Of a stretch of 64,000 bases of DNA, positions 25,210 to 32,831 are shown piece after piece (the first letter of the stretch is position 1; every line of letters begins with the position of its first letter). Location of the stretch: contig WRLV01000001.1 in the NCBI GenBank assembly GCA_009777445.1, positions 35,222 through 99,221 of the forward strand, in the 5' to 3' direction. The stretch comes from Oscillospiraceae bacterium. GTDB taxonomy: Bacteria > Bacillota > Clostridia > Oscillospirales > Ruminococcaceae. Position numbers and translations under genes: made by a program. The notes beneath the pieces were generated by a model that had not been told where the DNA came from, ran no database searches, and saw only the letters and a program-made list of their open reading frames with translations.

Positions 25210-25548
25210 ATGGACATGGAAAATATAGCGCAACTTTTACAAACGATGTTGTCGTCTGACAACACAGAAACCGACACGCCGTTTAACGGCGAGAGCGAAA
25301 ACGCCGATGGCGAAAACAACGGGTTCGGCGACTTCTTTTCGGGAATAGACCTTGATATGATAATGAAGATGGGTGAAGTTTTCTCGAAGTTGCAACAACA
25401 TGATAAAAACGTCAGTCTGCTTATCGCGCTGAAACCTCACATGCGCCCTGAAAATCAAGAGAAAATCGAAACAGCAATACGCCTTGTGAGGATTATGGGG
25501 CTAATCCCACATATAAAAGACATGGGTCTTATGGATAAAATATTCTAA
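25210..25548 (+). CDS. Conserved small protein of unknown function, 112 aa (module gene 2)
   Basis: An acidic N-terminal part (residues 1-45, Asp/Glu/Asn-rich) precedes a helical C-terminal domain (about 50-112: LLIALKPHMRPENQEKIETAIRLVRIMGLIPHIK). The C-terminal pattern looks like a conserved protein-interaction domain found in Clostridia, whose role I cannot name. The ATG has a GGGGGC site, and the gene is cotranscribed with its neighbours. Confidence 0.75.
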   Translation: MDMENIAQLLQTMLSSDNTETDTPFNGESENADGENNGFGDFFSGIDLDMIMKMGEVFSKLQQHDKNVSLLIALKPHMRPENQEKIETAIRLVRIMGLIPHIKDMGLMDKIF

Positions 25549-25589
25549 ATTAAATAGCACGTTTGTGCAGAAAGGGCATGGTTTAATAC

Positions 25590-26834
25590 ATGGAAAAAAC
25601 GATGTGGAGCGTAGACAATATGTCTCCCGGCGAACTCGAAAAAAAGCAGGAGGCATATGCGAAACAGGCTTTAGAAATGGCAAAGCGCGGTAAAACAATG
25701 CCCGAGAGTCCAAAACCCAAAAACATAATCCCAAGCACAATGCCCGAGGTGCAAAAATCTAAAAACATAGTCTCAAGCACAATGCCTGAGGCGCAAAAAT
25801 CTAAAAACATAGTCTCAAGCACAATGCCTGAAAGTCCGAAATCCAAAAACATAATCCCAAGCACAATGCCTGAAAGTTCGAAATCTAAAAGCATAGTTGT
25901 CGATAATTCTGATAAAACCATTAATATATCCGCAGGCAAAAGTCATTTCGTTGAAAGCGAAAATGTTAACAAAGAGCTGAATAAAATGGTTGAAGAAAAA
26001 ATCATAAAAACCGAAAAACAAGAAGAACAAAATAGATTCGGCGACCTTGATGAACTGCGCACGATGATTGAAAAAGAGCTTCAAAGGTCGGCACGAAAAA
26101 GCAAGCACGCGCCATCAAAAGCCCACGGTGGAGAAAAATTAGAAGCCCTCTTTGACATCAAAACCGTGATTGAAAACGAAATCGAAATTTTAAGGCAGAA
26201 AAAGAAACCAAGACCACCGGTGATTGTTGTGGAAGAACCACAAATTAATCTAAACGCCGTTATTGTGGAAGAGCCGCAAATTAACTTAAAAGCGCAAGCG
26301 GTTGTGGTAAAAGAAGCTAAAGTTTCACCGCAAGCGGCAGTCGTTGTAGAAGAGCCGCGAATCTCTCCACAAGCGGCAGTCATTGTAGAAGAGCCGCGAA
26401 TTTCACCGCAAGCCGCCGCTGTTATTGTGGAAGAGCCGACTGCTTGTGAGATTGCGACTGAGAGTTGCAGGGGTTTTGCGGTTGCCGGTGAGACATTCCA
26501 TGAGCCGAGTGCTTGCGAGATTGCGACTGAAGCTTGCAGGGGTTTTGCGGTTGCCGGTGAGACATTCCATGAGCAAAATGCTTGTGAAGTTGCGACTGAA
26601 AGTTGCGGTGTGAGTTGTTCAGAACCGAAAATAGCCGCCGATTGCGAAGAGTTAATCGATGTGCGAAAAATAGCGGGTCGCCGCCGCGCGCAAAGGGTCA
26701 GAGAACGCCCACCTAATTTCACGGAATACATAAACAAACATAACGAAAGGGTAGACAGCCGACATGAGCGCGGCGGTGAGAGATGTTGCGAACATTCGAG
26801 AAACAGGGGCAAAAAAAACCGCCCTTCGACTTAA
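25590..26834 (+). CDS. Repetitive low-complexity protein with KQE-type N-terminus, 414 aa (module gene 3)
   Basis: The first 35 residues (MSPGELEKKQEAYAKQALEMAKRGK) form a charged helix and are the only part that looks conserved. The rest contains three blocks of tandem repeats: five 14-residue units (TMPExxKSKNIxxS), about six 13-14-residue units (VIVEEPRISPQAA), and two and a half 23-residue units (ACEIATESCRGFAVAGETFHE). The repeats are nearly identical at DNA level, so they are recent expansions. A leader GTTTGTGCAGAAAGGGCATG precedes the start. The protein is cytoplasmic by prediction. Function unknown; a scaffold or adaptor is possible. Confidence 0.75.
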   Translation: MEKTMWSVDNMSPGELEKKQEAYAKQALEMAKRGKTMPESPKPKNIIPSTMPEVQKSKNIVSSTMPEAQKSKNIVSSTMPESPKSKNIIPSTMPESSKSKSIVVDNSDKTINISAGKSHFVESENVNKELNKMVEEKIIKTEKQEEQNRFGDLDELRTMIEKELQRSARKSKHAPSKAHGGEKLEALFDIKTVIENEIEILRQKKKPRPPVIVVEEPQINLNAVIVEEPQINLKAQAVVVKEAKVSPQAAVVVEEPRISPQAAVIVEEPRISPQAAAVIVEEPTACEIATESCRGFAVAGETFHEPSACEIATEACRGFAVAGETFHEQNACEVATESCGVSCSEPKIAADCEELIDVRKIAGRRRAQRVRERPPNFTEYINKHNERVDSRHERGGERCCEHSRNRGKKNRPST

Positions 26835-26950
26835 CCGCGATTTTGGCGGACGAAGATAAGCGGTTAATCGCAATTTTAATGTTAGTTCTGTTCAACCAAA
26901 AAGCAGATATTATTACGATTATGGCTTTGGGGTACGTATTGTTCAGTTGA
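26783..26950 (+). CDS. Small hydrophobic protein, 55 aa, missed by the ORF track (module gene 4)
   Basis: An ATG at 26783 preceded by GGCGGTGAG opens a 55-codon frame. The N-terminal 20 residues are polar and basic (MLRTFEKQGQKKPPFDLTAI), and the rest contains a hydrophobic helix (LIAILMLVLFNQK) and a second hydrophobic stretch (IITIMALGYVLFS). It overlaps the end of the repetitive gene by 52 bases in another frame, consistent with translational coupling. The TGA stop is the first one in the heptad repeat at 26945. Short proteins of this pattern at the end of similar Clostridia gene modules make it credible. Function unknown, probably membrane-associated. Confidence 0.6.
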   Translation: MLRTFEKQGQKKPPFDLTAILADEDKRLIAILMLVLFNQKADIITIMALGYVLFS

Positions 26951-27024
26951 CGAACAATTGACAATTGACGAACAATTGACAATTGACGAACAATTGACAA
27001 TGTACAATTGACAATTGACAATTA
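26945..27024 (+). repeat. Long heptad array
   Basis: Three tandem copies of TTGACGAACAATTGACAA-type units followed by further ACAATTG units, about ten heptads in all. It is the left arm of an inverted pair with the array at 27134-27174. Confidence 0.9.
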
Positions 27025-27031
27025 AGAGTTT

Positions 27032-27077
27032 TATAGCCTTTCCGTCTGAATTTTATTTCGGCTACGGAAAGGCTATA
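27032..27077. repeat. Hairpin module TATAGCCTTTCCGT / ACGGAAAGGCTATA
   Basis: A perfect 14-bp inverted repeat with an 18-base loop, set between two heptad arrays. The left half alone, with its loop start, recurs at 6725-6752. Confidence 0.85.
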
Positions 27078-27100
27078 ATAATTTGCCGGCAGCACGTTGG

Positions 27101-27129
27101 TTGACAAATTTTAAAAAAAGGGTTATAAT
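27101..27129 (+). promoter_or_regulatory. Consensus promoter of the DUF3791/DUF3990-like operon
   Basis: TTGACA and TATAAT with a 17-base spacer. The transcript starts just before the inverted heptad array at 27134, so the array lies in the 5' untranslated region. Confidence 0.8.
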
Positions 27130-27133
27130 ATTA

Positions 27134-27174
27134 ATGCCAATTGTCAATTGTACATTGTCAATTGTCAATTGCCA
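27134..27174 (-). repeat. Inverted heptad array in the 5' UTR of the 27189 operon
   Basis: Units of the type CAATTGTCAATTGTACATTG, reverse complement of the array at 26945. In this orientation all frames are open, which is why the ORF track extends the next gene into it (SIVHCQLSIA); that extension is not real coding sequence. Confidence 0.88.
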
Positions 27175-27188
27175 TAGGGGGGTTAATT

Positions 27189-27425
27189 ATGAAGCCAACT
27201 GAAGAAAATATACTATACACACAAATAAACATACTAACAGGATTGTTTGAGTTCACAGATATAACAAAAGAGCAATTTAAAAAAGCTGTCACAGAACACG
27301 ATGTTATAGGATTTGTCAGAAGAATGTATGGGCTTTTTCACGAAGAAGGAATAATGAGAAATATGTATGATACTTGTGAATATCTGAAAAACAGGGGGAT
27401 AACAGTAAATGTCGTTGAGGAATAA
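27189..27425 (+). CDS. Small protein, DUF3791-like, 78 aa
   Basis: The start is ATG 27189, after TAGGGGGG; the track's start lies inside the repeat. The protein is a small helical acidic protein (VIGFVRRMYGLFHEEGI and EYLKNRG). Small proteins of this size and pattern (DUF3791-like) are often encoded next to DUF3990 proteins, as here. It overlaps the next gene by 17 bases. It may be the antitoxin-like or regulatory partner; this is inferred from position. The whole module is distinctly AT-rich. Confidence 0.6.
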   Translation: MKPTEENILYTQINILTGLFEFTDITKEQFKKAVTEHDVIGFVRRMYGLFHEEGIMRNMYDTCEYLKNRGITVNVVEE

Positions 27426-28014
27426 AAAACTGTTAAAAAATGGGATGGTTTTGTATCATGGCAGTAATGAGGTTGTGCAATATCCCGAAATAAGAAAAAC
27501 CATGGGCTATAAAGACTTTGGAGATGGATTTTACACCACCGTGGAAATAAAACAAGCAAAGACTTATGCCATAAGAGTGGACAAGCGGTTTAGAGAGTTA
27601 AACGGTAATGTGAGTTATGAAACATCGCACCCTGTAGTAAACATTTATAAAGTTTCTACAATAGAAGATTTAAATATAAAGCATTTCAAAGACGCAACTG
27701 TGTCTTGGTTAAGGTTTGTATGCAGAAATAGAGACATAAATATAAAAGATAAAAATAAACATGGTAAAGATATAATAATAGGAAAAATTGCAGATGATGA
27801 CACAAAGAGGGTATTAGATGAGTATATGTATGGAGATAAGAGTTTGTACAGAGAAATCGCTAAGATGAAGGGGTTAACCGTAGAACAAGAAGTAATAAGC
27901 AGACTATTGACCGATAGATTAGAAGAACAGCTTCTTTTTGCAACTCAAAAGGCGTTAAGCAGGATTATTTTTATCGGAAAGGAGAGCCTTTTAAATGGAA
28001 AATGGGTACGGTAA
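27409..28014 (+). CDS. DUF3990-like protein, putative ADP-ribosyltransferase-fold effector
   Basis: A 201-aa protein. The N-terminal region reads LYHGSNEVVQYPE, then KDFGDGFYTTVEIKQAKTYA, which is the DUF3990 signature. The H-G-S / G-F-Y-T-T pattern resembles ADP-ribosyltransferase-type folds, in which these residues hold NAD; the DUF3990 family has been grouped with that superfamily to my knowledge. A late glutamate (KGLTVEQEVISRL) could be catalytic. It is flanked and overlapped by two small ORFs, a layout that suggests a toxin-antitoxin-like or effector module. Activity is unproven. Confidence 0.7.
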   Translation: MSLRNKKLLKNGMVLYHGSNEVVQYPEIRKTMGYKDFGDGFYTTVEIKQAKTYAIRVDKRFRELNGNVSYETSHPVVNIYKVSTIEDLNIKHFKDATVSWLRFVCRNRDINIKDKNKHGKDIIIGKIADDDTKRVLDEYMYGDKSLYREIAKMKGLTVEQEVISRLLTDRLEEQLLFATQKALSRIIFIGKESLLNGKWVR

Positions 28015-28255
28015 TAGAAATAACACAGCGATATGGCATCACAAACAGCTAAAAATTAAAGCTGTAATAGAGTCTATATCAAAACAATCTAAAACAAAAA
28101 GAGAAAATGTGTTAAAAAATTTCTTATCATCTAAAACATTTGAGGTGTTTAATAGTTCAGACACAATGTATTTAGATAGCACAACATATATAGTGCAGTT
28201 GTTTTATTACGAATCTACAAAAGACTGGGAGGCTTGGAGAAATTATACTCCTTAA
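27995..28255 (+). CDS. Small protein following the DUF3990 gene, 86 aa
   Basis: The ATG lies 20 bases inside the end of the DUF3990-like gene, with GGAAAGGAG upstream, so it is translationally coupled. The protein is a small helical protein with aromatic residues at the end (YIVQLFYYESTKDWEAW). I place it tentatively near DUF3791-type partners. Function unknown. It ends the AT-rich module; the next gene is murL. Confidence 0.6.
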   Translation: MENGYGNRNNTAIWHHKQLKIKAVIESISKQSKTKRENVLKNFLSSKTFEVFNSSDTMYLDSTTYIVQLFYYESTKDWEAWRNYTP

Positions 28256-28285
28256 TGGCTAAAAACAGAAAAGGCGGTACACATT

Positions 28286-29611
28286 ATGAAACTTTATAAC
28301 AAACTGCGTGTTCAGCATAAGCGGTTTATTTATCATGGCTATAAAATATATGATGGTGGATTTTCTTTTCATTTCAGCATGGACGACATTGAATTTAAGC
28401 CTTCGTGGCGGCATAGCTTGCCTGTTTTCGATGTCCCCTTTTATTCAAATTTGGTTTTCAACTTAGGAATGGTTGAGCTTGTCAGCTACTGGAAAGCCGC
28501 TTGTTGCCCGACAGTTGAGGTGCGTTGCGGTTACTTAGATGACTTTCAAATTAATTGGTGGAAGAAGTTGTATAAAAATGGGCTCGGTGAATTTTTCTAT
28601 ATGAACAACATTGAGCCGGACGATGATTTCATTGACATTAAAGCTTTGAATAATTCGGGAATGTCGCCGACTGCCCCTGACATTTCTGCTTTAAGCGGCT
28701 GTTTAATCCCGGTTGGCGGCGGCAAGGACAGTGTTGTTACAATGCAAATGCTCAAAGCTTACGGTGACAATCTTTGTTATATGCTCAATCCGCGAAAGGC
28801 GGCAATTTCCACCGCTCACCTTGCAGGCTTTTCAGACAATGAAATCATTATTTTCAATCGCACTATAGATAAAGAATTGCTAAGACTGAATAAAGAAGGT
28901 TATCTTAACGGCCACACGCCTTTCTCAGCGATTATCGCGTTTTCAAGCTATATTGCGGCATATTTAACCAAGAAAAAATACATCACGCTGTCAAATGAAA
29001 GCAGTGCAAACGAAGGCAACGTAGCAGGGAGCAAAATCAATCACCAATACAGCAAAAGCACTGAATTTGAATCCGATTTCAGACATTACACCAAATATTC
29101 TTTTGGAGTTGCGCCTGAATATTTCAGCCTTTTAAGACCGCTTAACGAGTGGCAGATTACTAAAAAGTTTATGTCTTATGGGGGAATGGCACGCCAGTTT
29201 CAAAGTTGCAATGTTGGGACTAAAACCGATAGTTGGTGTGGCGTTTGTGCAAAGTGTTTGTATGTTTATATTATGCTTGCGGCTTTCTTGCAAGACGTTG
29301 AATTGGTTGAAATTTTCGGTGTTAATATGCTTAAAAACGAGGATTTGTCGGGAATGTTAGATGCCCTTGTATACGAAAGCGCGGATAAACCGTTTGAGTG
29401 TGTCGGCACAAGAGAAGAAATTAGACACGCCTTGAAAATGGCATATAAGTTGCGCGAAGGAAAAGAAATTCCTCCTATGTTGTCAAGATTTATAGAGCAA
29501 AACGGGAGTCAAACAAACAACGAAATAGACTTTTATTTCGACAAAAATAACTTTGTTCCGCAGGAGTTCCTGCATCTTTTTGATGAATGGAGGGCGAAAA
29601 ATGACGAGTAA
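28286..29611 (+). CDS. murL: UDP-MurNAc-L-alanyl-L-glutamate epimerase
   Basis: A 441-aa protein of the MurL family, which uses ATP to epimerise the terminal L-Glu of UDP-MurNAc-L-Ala-L-Glu to D-Glu. The PP-loop-type ATP motif VGGGKDSVVT lies at residues 143-152, followed by the family segments ITLSNESSANEGN, HQYSKSTEFE and CGVCAKCLYVYI. The pathway was first described in Xanthomonas. Here murL overlaps murD by 11 bases, the exact pairing needed if the MurD adds L-Glu. No glutamate racemase gene is visible in this window. Confidence 0.88.
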   Translation: MKLYNKLRVQHKRFIYHGYKIYDGGFSFHFSMDDIEFKPSWRHSLPVFDVPFYSNLVFNLGMVELVSYWKAACCPTVEVRCGYLDDFQINWWKKLYKNGLGEFFYMNNIEPDDDFIDIKALNNSGMSPTAPDISALSGCLIPVGGGKDSVVTMQMLKAYGDNLCYMLNPRKAAISTAHLAGFSDNEIIIFNRTIDKELLRLNKEGYLNGHTPFSAIIAFSSYIAAYLTKKKYITLSNESSANEGNVAGSKINHQYSKSTEFESDFRHYTKYSFGVAPEYFSLLRPLNEWQITKKFMSYGGMARQFQSCNVGTKTDSWCGVCAKCLYVYIMLAAFLQDVELVEIFGVNMLKNEDLSGMLDALVYESADKPFECVGTREEIRHALKMAYKLREGKEIPPMLSRFIEQNGSQTNNEIDFYFDKNNFVPQEFLHLFDEWRAKNDE

Positions 29612-30839
29612 ATTAAGGGCTTTCTTTGAGGGTAAAAAAGTGTTAATTTTGGGGTTCGGCCTTGAAGGAAAATCAACGTATAAGCTGTTAAAAATGCTTG
29701 ATTGCGCTGCGTTGGTTGCCGTTGCCGATGCGAAACCGCTTCCCGAAGAGCTTGATTGCCTTAAATTCACGGGCGACGAATACGAACAACGTGTGAAAGA
29801 GCTTGAAAGCGAAACAGAATATGACATCATAATGAAGTCGCCGGGCATTGCCCTTTATGACAGGGTGAACGAGTCTCAAAAATCGAAAATCACCTCACAA
29901 AGCGACTTGTTCTTGCGATTTTATGAGGGGAATGTCGTGGGCGTAACCGGAACCAAAGGCAAGTCTACAGTGTCGGCACTTATTAACCACATTTTAAATA
30001 ACTGTGGCAAAAAGGCAATTTTAATCGGAAATATCGGAATACCTCCGTTAGAGAACTTGTCCCACTATGATGACAACACCATAGTTGTAATCGAGTTATC
30101 GGCGCAACAGTTAGAGTATGTCAAAGCCTCGCCGCGCATTGCTGTTTTATTGAATATATACCCTGAACACTTAGACCACTTCACCGATTTTGAGGCCTAT
30201 AAGGCGGCGAAGGAGAATATTTTTAAACAGCAAAAACCCGGTGACGTTTTAATATATGATGAAACCCTCAAAGCACCGCCGAATATAAAAACAAAGCTCA
30301 TCGGGGCGCACAACCTATATAATATAGCCGTTGCTCTTAAAGCCGCGACTTTATGTGGGGCAGGAGTAAATACAGCAATAAAAGCGGCTGAAACATTTTC
30401 ACCGCTTGCGCACAGGCTTGAGCCTTTAGGGCTTGAAAACGGCATTGAGTATGTAAATGACAGCATAAGCACAATCCCCCAATCAACAGTAAACGCGCTT
30501 AAAGCCCTCCCTGACACAGATGTTTTAATTGTCGGCGGTGTTGACAGGGGCGTTTGTTATGATGACTTGTTCGAGCATTTAGAAAAAGACGAAAATTTAA
30601 AGTTTTTAATCGCGCTACCCGGGGCAGGAAGGCGTATAGCCGCGTGTTTCGATAACGTCCACACTGCCCACCGATTTGAAATTTATTTGGCAAGCGACTT
30701 AAAAGATGCGGTAGAGTTCGCCAAAACGGTGGCGAAAAAACGCTGTTTGCTTTCCCCTGCCGCCGCGAGTTATGATGCTTATAAGAACTTTGAGGAGCGC
30801 GGAGAGCATTTTAAAAAATTGGTTAAATTGCACAAATAA
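29601..30839 (+). CDS. murD: UDP-N-acetylmuramoyl-L-alanine--glutamate ligase, probably the L-Glu-adding MurD2 type
   Basis: A Mur ligase of 412 aa. It has the N-terminal nucleotide-substrate domain (ILGFGLEGKSTYKLL), the ATP-binding VTGTKGKSTVSAL near 116, ELSAQQLEYV, a domain boundary PLAHRLEPLG and the C-terminal SPAAASYDAYKNFEERGEHFK motif of MurD. Canonical MurD adds D-Glu. Because the gene overlaps murL, this copy more likely adds L-Glu, which MurL then inverts; this is inference. ATG 29601 is chosen over the track's 29553 because of the GGAGGGCG site and the family N-terminus. Confidence 0.88.
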   Translation: MTSKLRAFFEGKKVLILGFGLEGKSTYKLLKMLDCAALVAVADAKPLPEELDCLKFTGDEYEQRVKELESETEYDIIMKSPGIALYDRVNESQKSKITSQSDLFLRFYEGNVVGVTGTKGKSTVSALINHILNNCGKKAILIGNIGIPPLENLSHYDDNTIVVIELSAQQLEYVKASPRIAVLLNIYPEHLDHFTDFEAYKAAKENIFKQQKPGDVLIYDETLKAPPNIKTKLIGAHNLYNIAVALKAATLCGAGVNTAIKAAETFSPLAHRLEPLGLENGIEYVNDSISTIPQSTVNALKALPDTDVLIVGGVDRGVCYDDLFEHLEKDENLKFLIALPGAGRRIAACFDNVHTAHRFEIYLASDLKDAVEFAKTVAKKRCLLSPAAASYDAYKNFEERGEHFKKLVKLHK

Positions 30840-30856
30840 TATGTTCCAAATTTTAC

Positions 30857-30885
30857 TTGATAAAATTTGCTATTTAATGTATAAT
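30857..30885 (+). promoter_or_regulatory. Promoter of gapdh
   Basis: TTGATA and TATAAT with a 17-base spacer, about 35 bases upstream of the ATG and its AGGAGG ribosome site. Confidence 0.8.
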
Positions 30886-30919
30886 AGTAGTGTTATTATT
30901 TTATAGGAGGAAATTAAAG

Positions 30920-31930
30920 ATGGCAGTAAAAGTGGCAATTAACGGGTTTGGGCGCATAGGGCGCTTGGCATTCAGGCAGATGTTCGGTGATGCAGGTTAT
31001 GAAATAGTCGCGATTAACGACCTTACCGAGCCTAAAATGTTGGCTCATTTGTTAAAGTATGACACAGCACAAGGGCGTTATGACGGGCACACGGTTAAAG
31101 TTAGCGATGATTCTATTGTCGTTGACGGAACTGTTGTGAAAATCTATAAAGAGGCGAACGCTGAAAACCTTCCGTGGGGCGAACTCGGCGTTGACGTTGT
31201 GTTAGAATGCACCGGCTTTTATGTGAGCAAAGAAAAATCGCAAGCGCATATTAAAGCGGGCGCGAAAAAGGTTGTCATATCCGCGCCGGCAGGCACTGAT
31301 TTGCCTACCGTGGTTTTCGGTGTTAACGAAAACATCATAAAATCAAGCGATACCATTATTTCAGCCGCATCTTGCACAACCAACTGTCTTGCCCCCATGG
31401 CGAAGGTGCTCAACGACTTTGCCCCTATTCAAACAGGCATTATGTCCACCATTCACGCTTACACGGGCGACCAAATGGTGTTAGACGGCCCACACAGAAA
31501 AGGTGATTTAAGACGTGCGCGTGCCGCCGCCGCCAACATAGTCCCGAATTCAACCGGGGCGGCTAAGGCTATAGGTTTGGTAATCCCCGAACTCAACGGG
31601 AAACTGATAGGCTCAGCACAACGCGTTCCCGTAATAACCGGTTCTTCAACTATTTTAGTTGCTGTTGTTAAAGGCAAAAACATCACTAAAGAAAGCATCA
31701 ACGCCGCCATGAAGGCAGCCGCATCGGACTCTTACGGGTATACTGAAGATGAAATAGTCTCATCAGATGTTATTGGAATTTCTTACGGCTCGCTTTTCGA
31801 TGCAACACAAACTATGGTCGCCCCAATCGGAGACGACCTCTATCAAGTTCAAGTCATCTCATGGTACGACAACGAAAACAGCTACACAGCGCAAATGGTA
31901 AGAACCATTAAATATTTCGCGGAAAAGTGA
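30920..31930 (+). CDS. gap: Glyceraldehyde-3-phosphate dehydrogenase, type I
   Basis: The glycolytic NAD-dependent enzyme, 336 aa. Rossmann motif [15 protein letters not shown] is at residue 8, the catalytic cysteine is in [12 protein letters not shown] near 152, [10 protein letters not shown] follows, and the [14 protein letters not shown] ending is complete. ATG 30920 is preceded by AGGAGG. The stop TGA is the first base triplet of the adjoining repeat element (TGACGAACAATTG). Strong promoter and ribosome site fit a highly expressed gene. Confidence 0.97.
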   Translation: MAVKVAINGFGRIGRLAFRQMFGDAGYEIVAINDLTEPKMLAHLLKYDTAQGRYDGHTVKVSDDSIVVDGTVVKIYKEANAENLPWGELGVDVVLECTGFYVSKEKSQAHIKAGAKKVVISAPAGTDLPTVVFGVNENIIKSSDTIISAASCTTNCLAPMAKVLNDFAPIQTGIMSTIHAYTGDQMVLDGPHRKGDLRRARAAAANIVPNSTGAAKAIGLVIPELNGKLIGSAQRVPVITGSSTILVAVVKGKNITKESINAAMKAAASDSYGYTEDEIVSSDVIGISYGSLFDATQTMVAPIGDDLYQVQVISWYDNENSYTAQMVRTIKYFAEK

Positions 31931-32082
31931 CGAACAATTGACAATGTACAATTAACAATTGACAATTGTGGTGTCGCCGTTGGCGACGTATTTGGATTTA
32001 TGGCAAATGTTGCCCTCTGAAATCCGTCCGCGCAAGCGGACACCATTAATTGTCAATTGTCCATTGTCAATTGTCAATTGCC
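31928..32082 (+). repeat. MITE-like composite: heptad array - two hairpins - inverted heptad array
   Basis: Left heptad array (TGACGAACAATTGACAATGT...), hairpin GTCGCCGTTGGCGAC, then about 40 bases, hairpin GTCCGCGCAAGCGGAC, and a right-hand inverted heptad array (AATTGTCAATTGTCCATTGT). The 155-bp element has terminal inverted repeats. It separates gap from queT and has the same plan as elements at 49001 and 59561. Confidence 0.9.
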
Positions 32083-32127
32083 ATAAGTGTTCTTGATAAC
32101 CACTTTAAAAACAAGGAGAATTTTGTT

Positions 32128-32673
32128 ATGAAAAAGTTTTTTGATTTTAGCGGATTAAAGTCAATCGGTGGCTTTGATGTCAAAACGATGTCGCGCATTG
32201 GGGTTGTTGCCGCGCTTTATGTTGTGCTTACTATTTATATTGCCCCTATTGCTTATGGGCCTATTCAGTTCAGAATTTCTGAGGTTCTTATGCTGTTATG
32301 CTTTTTAAACCCTCAGTATATAATCTCAATGATTATCGGCTGTGCAACGGCAAATTTATTGGCATCGCCCTACGGAATGGCAGATGTTTTGTTAGGAACC
32401 ATCGCAACCGGAATAGCGGCGGTCTTAATGGCAGGGTGCAAAAACATTTGGGTTTCAAGCATATTTCCGATTATCACAAACGCGTTAATAATAGGGTTTA
32501 TGCTGTTCTTTTTATACAACGAACCGTTGGCGTTGTCAATATTAGCAGTTGGGTTCGGGCAGTTCGTTGTTATTACCGTTGCAGGCGTTCCGTTGTTCAG
32601 GTATTTATTTATGAGATACCCCGTTTTCATGAGGATTATCGGAGGGAGAGGACAATTGACAATGTACAATTGA
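32128..32673 (+). CDS. queT: QueT-type ECF transporter substrate-binding membrane protein
   Basis: A 181-aa membrane protein with about five helices of the QueT family, the S component of an energy-coupling-factor transporter thought to import queuosine precursors. Family pattern: GPIQFRISEVLMLLCFLNPQYI, the small-residue helix GCATANLLASPYGMADVLLGT. Start ATG 32128 after AAGGAG; the track's extra N-terminus is repeat sequence. The C-terminal residues (GQLTMYN) and stop come from the downstream heptad array. The EcfA/T module is not nearby. No preQ1 riboswitch was seen in the short leader. Confidence 0.85.
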   Translation: MKKFFDFSGLKSIGGFDVKTMSRIGVVAALYVVLTIYIAPIAYGPIQFRISEVLMLLCFLNPQYIISMIIGCATANLLASPYGMADVLLGTIATGIAAVLMAGCKNIWVSSIFPIITNALIIGFMLFFLYNEPLALSILAVGFGQFVVITVAGVPLFRYLFMRYPVFMRIIGGRGQLTMYN

Positions 32674-32757
32674 CAATTGACAATTGTGGTGTCGCCTTGC
32701 GGCGACGGATTTAAAATTATAAAAGCTACACCGCCCGACACTAAGTGCCGGGCGGTG
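32651..32757 (+). repeat. Composite repeat: heptad array - GTCGCC hairpin - linker - CACCGCCCG hairpin
   Basis: Array ACAATTGACAATGTACAATT, hairpin GTCGCCTTGCGGCGAC, linker GGATTTAAAATTATAAAAGC, then hairpin CACCGCCCGACA...TGCCGGGCGGTG. It contains the end of queT. Confidence 0.9.
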
Positions 32758-32772
32758 AAAAACAAAAACCCA

Positions 32773-32801
32773 TTGACAAAACACAAAAGATATGCTAAAA
32801 T
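32773..32801 (+). promoter_or_regulatory. Promoter of the small-protein/GNAT pair
   Basis: TTGACA and TAAAAT with a 17-base spacer, 30 bases before the ATG and its AAAGGAGGTG site. Confidence 0.78.
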
Positions 32802-32831
32802 TAAGATAAAGAACTAAAGGAGGTGCTTTTG

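Noticed and set aside
26081-26812. 243-aa ORF on the minus strand
   Set aside because: It is the antisense shadow of the repetitive 414-aa gene; its repeats mirror those of the sense gene and it has no ribosome site.
26945-27024. CRISPR-like direct repeats
   Set aside because: The period is only 7 bases, there are no spacers and no cas genes; it is a heptad array.
27141-27189. N-terminal extension SIVHCQLSIA of the 27189 and 32128 genes in the ORF track
   Set aside because: The peptide is the reverse-orientation reading of the heptad array, which is open in all frames; good ribosome sites lie at the downstream ATGs.
32083-32127. preQ1 riboswitch before queT
   Set aside because: Only about 45 bases remain between the repeat and the start, and no preQ1-type pseudoknot pattern was found by eye.
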